A stretch of DNA of 64,000 bases. It comes from Isoetes taiwanensis (taxonomy: Eukaryota > Streptophyta > Lycopodiopsida > Isoetales > Isoetaceae). Positions 56,735 to 64,000 of the stretch are shown here, piece after piece. Position 1 is the first letter of the stretch, and each line of letters opens with the position of its first letter. The stretch is taken from contig JAJEKV010000131.1 in NCBI GenBank assembly GCA_021234155.1, positions 928,774-992,773 on the forward strand, in the 5' to 3' direction. The notes under the pieces were generated by a model. The model worked only from the letters and a program-made list of their open reading frames with translations, ran no database searches and was not told the origin of the DNA. Made by a program: the position numbers and the translations under genes.

Positions 56735-58680
56735 CAAAGCCTAGCCCGATCATCGTGCGGAGAGGAGTATCTACTCCCTCGGCCGACATCGAGAACTTTC
56801 CCGAATGCGGGGAGGGGTCAGGTTCACGAGCTGCTCCACCAAGCTGCGGCAGCCCGACATGGGCGACTTCGCCGCCGGGGGAGCCTCGGACTTTCCTTGC
56901 AAGTGAGGAAGGCCGACACCTACCGGGGAGGCGACCGATATCCAGGCCTATATCCGGCGCAACAAAGGCAAAAATGATGGACGGCCGGGGTCGCCAACGA
57001 AGGGAGGAGTTCACAGCCCTCCAAGAGCGGATGGGGGATCAGGTGGGAGACCACGAGCATCCTAATGCCGAAGTCCTCGATATCACCCCTGCCAAAGGAG
57101 AATCGTCGACCTCGGGGAGGCTGCGACCGCACAATGGAAGAATTACGGGGGCTGACTGAAATTGAGGTCGGCCAGTACGGCAACCGCAAGCCGGAGGCCA
57201 AACAAGCCGGAGAAATGAATAACCCTGGCGGCCAGTCATTCAGGTACTACTTGCCGCTGCTGATGGATGGGAGAATAGCGGTAATTCACGCGCCGGTTCA
57301 GTCGAGGCGAAGAAGGAGTGTTCATGCTGATTGCACTCGAGGCCGGCGGGCATGCTCGAATAGCAACAAATGTCGACTATCTTTGTCTTAGTCAAGAGGG
57401 CAATGGCACTTGACCTCTTCGACCGCCATACCCCAGGCGTCGGTGAGTTTGGCTGATGGCTAGCGGCCCTTACATCCGAAGCGGGGGTAGAAGACTGGTG
57501 AGGGGCCATCTGGGAGGCTCGTCGGCAAAGCATCATCGAGGAACTTGGGTCACTTTCGGTAGGGGCGGTAAAGTTAAAGTTTCTTGAAGACAACCCGTCT
57601 TCACCGGCGATTTCAAGACTAGTTAAACTCTTGATCAGGAGACTTTTTTGTATCTGAAATATTACATGATATATGAATATAAAATCTTATTGCACTTTAA
57701 ATGCTTTGTTGATGTATTTGTGCCCCACAACATAAATAATGCAAGAGAACAAGTAAAACTAATCATATAGCCATGAATTGCTTTGTGGATGCAAAGACTA
57801 GAGGGCCAAACGCTAGTGGGGAACGCCAACCCAGTCCCACCCGGACCACCCCCGCAGGAACCTATTTGAAGATATAGGAACCCATGACCCGAGGAGGAGG
57901 AATAGCCCGGATGAGGACCGGAATTCGAGCGGATAGCAGCATTCATCGGCCCCGCGCAAAGTGGGTTGATTGGGCAACGCCTTCGATTCATGAAACATCA
58001 ACTTCGGGCGGGGAAGAGACAAGAAAAGGGAGCAAGAGAAGGAGATCCTCCGGCGAATCTTCCCACTCAAGTTGGACTCGTGACCAGACTCGGGAAGAGG
58101 GAAGAAGAGGGCTTCGAACTAACGGATGGAAGGCGAGGGAATACCCCTCGAGGGGCGACAAATTAAAGATACGGGGCCTCGACTGAGGAAAGAAGGTAGA
58201 TTCCTCGACCGGGCAATGTATGGAAGGTCTGGAACTGGAAGCGGTTCGGGAGAGAAACAGTCGAGGGATTGGAAGCGAGAGGGCATGGCTGGGCGAAATG
58301 AGCGGAAGTACGAGGAAATGCTTATGGTATGAAGGATAAGGACAAAGGCGAGCAACAACAGCCAACTTGAAAGGAGCCGCTCAGTTTGGTGGAAGGGTTA
58401 TGCAAAGGCACATGGCTTAAGCGGGGATGCTTGTAAGTTGAAAAAGTTTGCTAAAGCCTTCAAAGCGCCATTACGTTAGGGAACATAAGTCCAAAGATGA
58501 TGCAAGCGGTTTTCTGGTTCGCGGCAAGGCAACAAATCAGTCAGAAATAGGAGGAATTCATGAGGTAAAAGTTTATGCGTCGCGAATGGGTTGGGAAAGA
58601 ATCATCGTGAAAGCTATATTGAGGGGGCTGAATGAGGGAGATCCGCAAGCTTGTGAGGGCAATAAACCCTAGGGACTGAT
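56735..58680 (+). pseudogene. gag, C-terminal part, outer gypsy element
   Basis: Continuation of the frame that starts at 42966: SKPSPIIVRRGVSTPSADIE, then EEFTALQERMGDQVGDHEHP, LLMDGRIAVIHAPVQ (57250-57300) and LFDRHTPGVGEFG (about 57415-57455), followed by an Arg/Glu-rich part (57.9-58.35 kb) and a KAHGLSGDAC-like segment at about 58405-58435. It equals the nested gag in order. Many frame changes. 57600-57900, holding AT-rich sequence and weak similarity only, may be a small insertion. Confidence 0.72.
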
Positions 58681-59099
58681 GCTCGAAGCTGAATCAAGGC
58701 TATAAGCTCGAGAGTGGGAGGGACCTCGGAATAGCGGCGATGAAGCGGCCAGATACTTCGGGGATAAAGGCAAAGCTGTGAAAGCTATAGCCTGTGGGCA
58801 GCAGTCCCAGTGTCAGCCTAGAACCCTATATGGTGGGAACCAGGGGAAACAGCAGGAGAAGCGGGTGTCCTTCAGGACAAGCAGGAGGGGTCAAACTACT
58901 CCAAAGCAGTGCGATCCTTTTGCAGGCAATGCCCAGGAAAAAAGGCAGGAGTGCATAGAAAAGCGAGTTGTGCTTCAGGTGCTTCTAGCCAGGCCATAGA
59001 GGACACAAAGCGCCCCTACGTCATGAGTGCAGCTCTAGCGGAGGAGTTGGGAGATTGGGGCCTGGTCCGACGGCGGCGAAGAGGCCGTGACGTGAGGTG

Positions 59100-62000
59100 A
59101 GTGTCATATCTTTGCCTAATAGATACCGAACAAAGCAGAGAGGCAATATAAAAGGTAATTTCCCACAATAGGGAAGGCCAAGGCTAAGTCCAGCATAGTC
59201 TTGATAGACTGGGAAGTAGCCATAACTTTGCATCCTGAGAATGGTTCGGCGTTGAAGTTAGAAGCCGCTAAAGTCAGCCAAACCAAGACCGTTGTTTTAG
59301 CAAGTGGTGCGGTAAAGGCGCAGCGGCGGGCAAGAGAATTAAGCGACATCGACTTGCCGCATTAATATCCGGATAAAGGCCAGTAATGGGCATTGGCAAG
59401 TATGACTTGATCATAGGAATGGAGTACCTTAGGCGGGGGGCCATTATGTCGGCCGCGGAAGCGGAAGGTGACCTTCCGCCCGTGGCAAAGATCATTGAGA
59501 TAACGAGTAAGGAAGTTGTTCCCATCATGCGGTGTATGTCTTCTAAACGGCTGTTCAAGTGCATCAAGAGTGAGCAAGTGGCATACATCTTCAAGCTTGA
59601 GATTAGTGAGCGTAATCGGAAGGAAGCAAAGAACAAAGGTCTTTCGGCAAGTTCTTAGAAGCAAGTAGCTGCTGATCCGGAGTTCCATAATCTCTTTCGG
59701 ATGAGATCAGCGACTCCCCTCCATATAGGGAGTTGAGTCGCGAGATTGCTTTCGAACCGAGGAACAAAGCCAACGAGCAAGGCTCCATATAGAATGACAA
59801 CGCAGAATCGGTCGGAGACTAAAAAGCGATTCACGGGATTTTGCTTGACCCTAGGATTTTATTAGACCTAGTGTTTAGCCATTTGGGGCCCATTCTCTCT
59901 TTGTTAAAGAAGGATGGCGATCTAAGGATGTGCATAGACTATAGGCGATTGAACAAGCACACCATTAAGAACAAATATGCGCTTCAAAGATCGGGGACGA
60001 CTTGATGGATCAACTTCAAGGTGCAAAGATCTTCTCAAAATCGACTTAAAATTGAGGTTATCATCAGATCGGGGATAAAGGAAGAAGATATCCATAAAGG
60101 CGCCTTGAACGCGGTATGGGCATTATGAGTTCACGGTAATGCCTTTAAACTTATCAAATGCCCCTTAGCGTTCATGAGGCTCATGAGCGATATCTTCAGG
60201 AGTTTTAGACACCTTTGTGATTGTTTTCTTTGATGACATTTTGGTGTATAAGCGGATCCCTTGAAAACGCGTATACACTTGCCGAGAAAGTCCGAGAAGT
60301 TGAAGAGGCACCGGTTAGGCTAAGCTGTGGCGAATTGCCGCCGCCTAGAAGGTGGAGTACCTTGGTCATGTGATCTCGGAAGGCATTCCCAGCGGACCTC
60401 GCCAAGATTGAAGCGATGATTAGGTGGCGGCGCGAAGAATGTGCATGAAGAAGATTTCCTCGGCCCTAGCGAATTTTCTGAGGAAGTTCGTAAAGAACTT
60501 TGCCAAGATAACGAAAAGCCAAAACTCGTGAGGAGAAAGTGAAAAGAATTCGTGAGCATTGCTTCGAAAGCCCAAAGCGAGTTTAGATTATGAAGGAAAC
60601 TTTTAACATATTGATCTTAACAGGACGGGAAAGAGATAAACATGCTTTTATTGCGGAAATAAAAGATAGCTGGTGCAGTGCTATCTGAAAAATGCGATAG
60701 TGGCATATGATTCCGGGAAGATGAAACGTAGCAAAGCCTTCACGTCGAGGAATTGCCCTGCGGTTGTCGTGGCATTAAGAATTTGGAGGCACCACCTTTG
60801 GGAAGGAAGTTCGAGTTGGATACGGATCCACGAGCCTCTCAATGCTTATTCGAACCACACCCTCAACCCGGAGGCGAGAAGGTGGATGGAGTTCCTTGAA
60901 GAGTACCACGACTTTGATATAGTCTACAAGCGAGGGAAGCTCAATGTGGGAGCGGATGCTTTTCAAGGCATCCCATTAACCTAAAATTATTGCAACGCAA
61001 TTTTCATTGATATCAGCTGATTTTAGTAAGAAGGATTGAAGAGTCCCAAACGGATGTGGATTTCGAGTATGGGCAAGCCTTTCTAAGGAGGCTAGAACAG
61101 ATAAAGAGCCGGGAGGCCTTCAAGCATTATAAGAAGAAGGCAACCTGTTATACCATAAGAACAAGTTGTAGTACCCGAATCATCAGGTGTAAAGGAAGTT
61201 TGATCCTCCATGACCCTTATCAATTGACCAATAGCTGGCCATCGGGATTCATGAAAACATATATTTCAAGGTCTTGGCTATTATCCGCGGAATGAAGAAA
61301 CAAATATTTCTCACATCAAGGAATGTCCAGCTATGCCCATTGGTGAAGGGCGGAGCAGCCAATTCAGGGGCATTAGAGCTATTAAGCGGTGCCAAGCGTA
61401 AGTGGGAAGATATTATCAGCATGGATTTCATCCGCAAGGACTCCCAAGAACAACAAGAGGAAGGATGCCTTGATGGTAGTGGTCGACCAAGTTGTCTAAA
61501 GATGGCACATTTGTGCCTTGAGATGACTATGAATGCAGCTCTTCACGAGGAATCTTGAGGCTTCACTTGGCATGCCAAGGGAGATCATCTCCGGCGAGGG
61601 ATCGAGAAGTTCATATGGCGCTTTTGGCAAGACCTCTTCGCGACAATTCGAGCGAAGCTATCATGAGCGGCATACCATCCTCAGACGGATGGCAGAGACG
61701 GAGGAAGCGGATAGCGAGATTTTTAGAGGTACTCACGAAACATATGCGGAATAAAGCAGTATGGGAAAAATTTATTCACTTGAGGTGGAGTTGCATACAA
61801 TAGCGCAAGCAGGAATCATCCCAAATGTCATAGTTTATGATCAATTCACGACTGCTCGATTGCCTAATTCCGGATGCGAAAGCAAGCCAGGTAAATAAAG
61901 TTACATAGCGGATGTTAGCGATGTCACGGCGGCTTGTGGAAGAAGTTCGAGTTATCGCTAGCAGCAAAATTGCGTCGAGAAGAGCATCGTAGACAAGCAT

Positions 62001-62230
62001 CGAACACGGTAGAGTTCAAAGTTGGAGATGATGTTTGGCTCAAGTCAAGGTGAAGCGGTATTTCGGGGATCGACAATTGCAAGAAGCTTGCTCGAGGTGG
62101 GGTGGACCTTCCAGGAATAGTCAAGAGAGTAGGTAATCAATCCACACACAAGTTGGATTTACTTGAGGCACCTAAAGATTCATAAGGTCTTCCATTATGA
62201 GTTTGTTGAAGAAACGCCATCAAATCAGTG
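59100..62230 (+). pseudogene. gypsy pol (reverse transcriptase, RNase H, integrase), outer element
   Basis: In order on the + strand: a stretch around GIGKYDLIIGMEYLRR (59390) typical of the end of plant gypsy proteases; [20 protein letters not shown] (59900-59960) and IVFFDDILVYKR (60219-60254) of the reverse transcriptase; RRWMEFLEEYHDFDIVYKRG (60880-60940) of RNase H; H2C2-like pieces at 61.1-61.3 kb; integrase pieces around MDFI at 61420, GMPREIISGEGSR-type remnant at 61570 and the SDGW segment at 61680; and FKVGDDVWL at 62020. Frames change at nearly every block, and the first reverse transcriptase motif (VEE..LRELL) region at 59.8 kb is unreadable. Not functional. Confidence 0.88.
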
Positions 62231-63320
62231 TTAAGGTGCATAGCGTTGTTGGAAATAGCGGAGGAAGCATTTGGAGATAGTTTCGAATTGATTCTTGATA
62301 AACTTTCAAGAAAGCGAGGAGATCAAATTCCTCGAGTATTTGGTCGAAGTCGGAAAAACGCACGATTGGAAAGGCAGCGGCATTAAGGTACTTAAGAAAG
62401 ATTTAGTAAGCCCGGTATCCACCGGTTTATGGAGCGGACGGCAAGGTCATCTCAGAAGAAATCATTCGGGCATGTCGGTTGTGTAGGAGTTGAAGATTAG
62501 AATTGTAGTTAAGATTAATCGCATGCAACCCTATGCTTAGTATGGGTGCATGCGTTGTTAAAATGGTGGGACCCTACGGTGATCTCACAGAGTGGTGTAT
62601 GTAATGTCAATGTAGGCATGGCCAGCGTTTCCTTTAGGCCCGTGGAAGGTAGATTAAGAAAGTCGCCGTCACGGAGTAGGCGACCTCGGAAGAAAGGAGG
62701 TCATGAAGGGCCGAGCACCTTTGGCTATACTTAATAACGATAGGAGGAATCTATCCTTGGCCGCGAAGGATATCCTCCTGTTGGGCAACTAGAGGTGTAG
62801 GCATGGGCGGCATATAGGCATATATGAAGTATTTTGTCTCGCGGCCATAATGGAAAATTACCCTCTCTTCCCTCTGGCAGGAGATTAGCCATGCATCCAT
62901 GTAGATATGGGTGGGGTGTAGTACCGCGCAACTTAAGGTACTATTTGTGGTAAATGGTACTAACGTGGTGTCGACTGCCAATGACCCGGTGAAGCTCGGT
63001 AAAAAGGAGATTAGAGACTCACGAAGACTTTTACAACAAATTTTGTTGGAATGTGTTGCAAGGAATGAAGATGCCTGAACTAATTTTAAATTTTGATAAG
63101 CAATAAATGTTAAGTGAATTTTGAAGTATCTGTTTAGTAATGTGTGAATGGATAAGTTATTTCATAATATAATGATGTGATAATGTCATAAAATATTACC
63201 TTAAAGGTAATTTTAATAAATGTATAGGAATTATAGCAATGCAATGTCATTATGTATCGGGTTGTTGGGATTCGATGATCCCAAGGTGGGGCTTACGATC
63301 ACTGCGGACATCATCGTTTC
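62231..63320 (+). other. 3' untranslated region of the outer gypsy element
   Basis: Matches 45151-46240 in the nested copy, in reverse. Contains GGAAGAAAGGAGGTCATGAA at 62689-62708. No gene. Confidence 0.6.
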
Positions 63321-63334
63321 AAGGAACAGGAGAA
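63321..63334 (+). other. polypurine tract of the outer element
   Basis: AAGGAACAGGAGAA directly before TGTGGCGTTCGGCC. Confidence 0.65.
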
Positions 63335-64000
63335 TGTGGCGTTCGGCCGGTATCGCCAAGGGGCGGTATCTGGAAATCTTGCCTAAATCAAGCGTACCGC
63401 CACTCCGTGGCGTGGCACTGGCGATGTAGCAGTGAAATATACAGGGGGCAGCTTGCGGAAATGTACAACTATTAATGTGCACATTTTTCCAATGTACACA
63501 TTAATGGGGCACATTTACGAGTGGACGCCTTCATGCCAAGTGGAAGGCCACACCCATAGGTTGAGTGTATGCACATTTTCAATAATACTGATAATGTGGG
63601 CACACATTTCCATGTGTGTGCACATTTGTACTAGCCCGCCAAGAGCAAGTGGGCCCATTTCAATTATCCCACATGCCAAAGGGATAATTGGAAACCCTAA
63701 CCAACCCCTTGTCTATATATAGGGTGGGAAGCCTAACTGGCCAATTTGGAGTTTTTGGGGCTGGGGGAACTCTGTTTGTTTGCCTCCAGCAAAGCAGCAT
63801 CGATTTCTGCTTTGGGAGGAATTGCATCCTTAGTTCCTTGATTCGGCGTCTGTGGGGATGGTCGAGCTCGGTCGGGGAAGGGAGCCCCCTCAAGGATCAA
63901 TTATTTTATTGAACTAGATAGTCCCCTAAAACTGTGCAGTCATTTGAATCGGTGGGTTTAGCCTATTAGATTGCCCATAGCAGCAACAATACGTAGCGGG
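63335..64000 (+). repeat. 3' LTR of the outer gypsy element, cut by the window edge
   Basis: Starts TGTGGCGTTCGGCC, contains the AATGTGCACATTTTTCCAAT units at 63474 onward and a TATATATAGGGTGGG box at 63713-63727. About 900 further bases should lie outside the window. Confidence 0.85.

Larger units (their letters stand above)
38709..64000 (+). mobile_element. outer Ty3/gypsy retrotransposon, split by a nested relative
   Basis: Left part 38709-43575 (5' LTR, primer-binding site, pre-gag leader, start of gag) and right part 56735-64000 (rest of gag, pol, 3' LTR running off the edge) are one + strand element. At 43.5 kb the gag sequence reaches the point matching about 51.93 kb of the nested copy, and 56735 resumes at about 51.92 kb of it (KPS-IIV segment in both). 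The integrase ends with FKVGDDVWL, as in plant gypsy elements. Gag and pol have many frame breaks. Confidence 0.9.

Noticed and set aside
43500-56735. Two gypsy elements arranged as an inverted pair meeting at 56.7 kb
   Set aside because: Continuity of the outer gag across the gap and GCAT on both sides show a nested insertion instead.

Overview
This is nuclear DNA of a land plant. The evidence is plant-type gene remnants (a PX/PH-type phospholipase D zeta, a GC1/SDR39U1-like epimerase and a plant IFRD-family gene), plant-type tRNA-iMet primer-binding sites in LTR retrotransposons, a hAT transposase, a non-LTR (LINE) element, and AT-rich non-coding DNA with GT-AG introns. I cannot name the species. 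There are no rRNA or tRNA genes, CRISPR arrays or bacterial-style operons.

Layout, left to right. 1-3.6 kb is AT-rich DNA with no gene I recognise. 3.78-10.2 kb and 27.54-34.5 kb are two direct copies of one block. Each copy carries an intact, intronless, minus-strand IFRD-family gene (445 aa) followed by a second, tandemly duplicated copy of its C-terminal motif. The copies are separated by about 17 kb of decayed material: inverted LTR fragments (10.8-11.6 kb), a broken hAT element (11.6-13.8 kb), a LINE lacking its 3' end (14.05-16.4 kb), a broken OB-fold/RPA-like gene (20.4-21.4 kb), a near-perfect 95-bp palindrome (22.75-22.85 kb), an exon-sized GC1-like fragment (23.7-23.8 kb) and the 3' half of a disabled phospholipase D zeta gene (24.07-26.97 kb). 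A truncated Ty1/copia element lies at 36.2-38.2 kb.

38.7-64 kb is one nested retrotransposon structure. A Ty3/gypsy element on the + strand (LTR 38709-40371, start of gag to 43575, remaining gag and pol from 56735, second LTR from 63335 running off the window) was split by a minus-strand element of the same family (43576-56729, two LTRs of about 1.55 kb). A probable short target duplication, GCAT, flanks the insertion. Both elements carry an unusual internal leader: an extra pre-gag reading frame and two TATAAATA promoter-like modules downstream of the primer-binding site. Each module is preceded by a pair of long GTCTCAC...GTGAGAC palindromes whose central stems differ in sequence between the two elements but still pair.

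The only apparently functional host genes are the two IFRD copies. Other reading frames are transposon-derived or disabled. A caution applies throughout: comparing repeat copies shows a systematic, patchy change at CAG/CTG trinucleotides (CAG to CGT or CG, CTG to CCG or CG). It looks more like consensus error at CHG-methylated cytosines than mutation, so some frameshifts may not be real.
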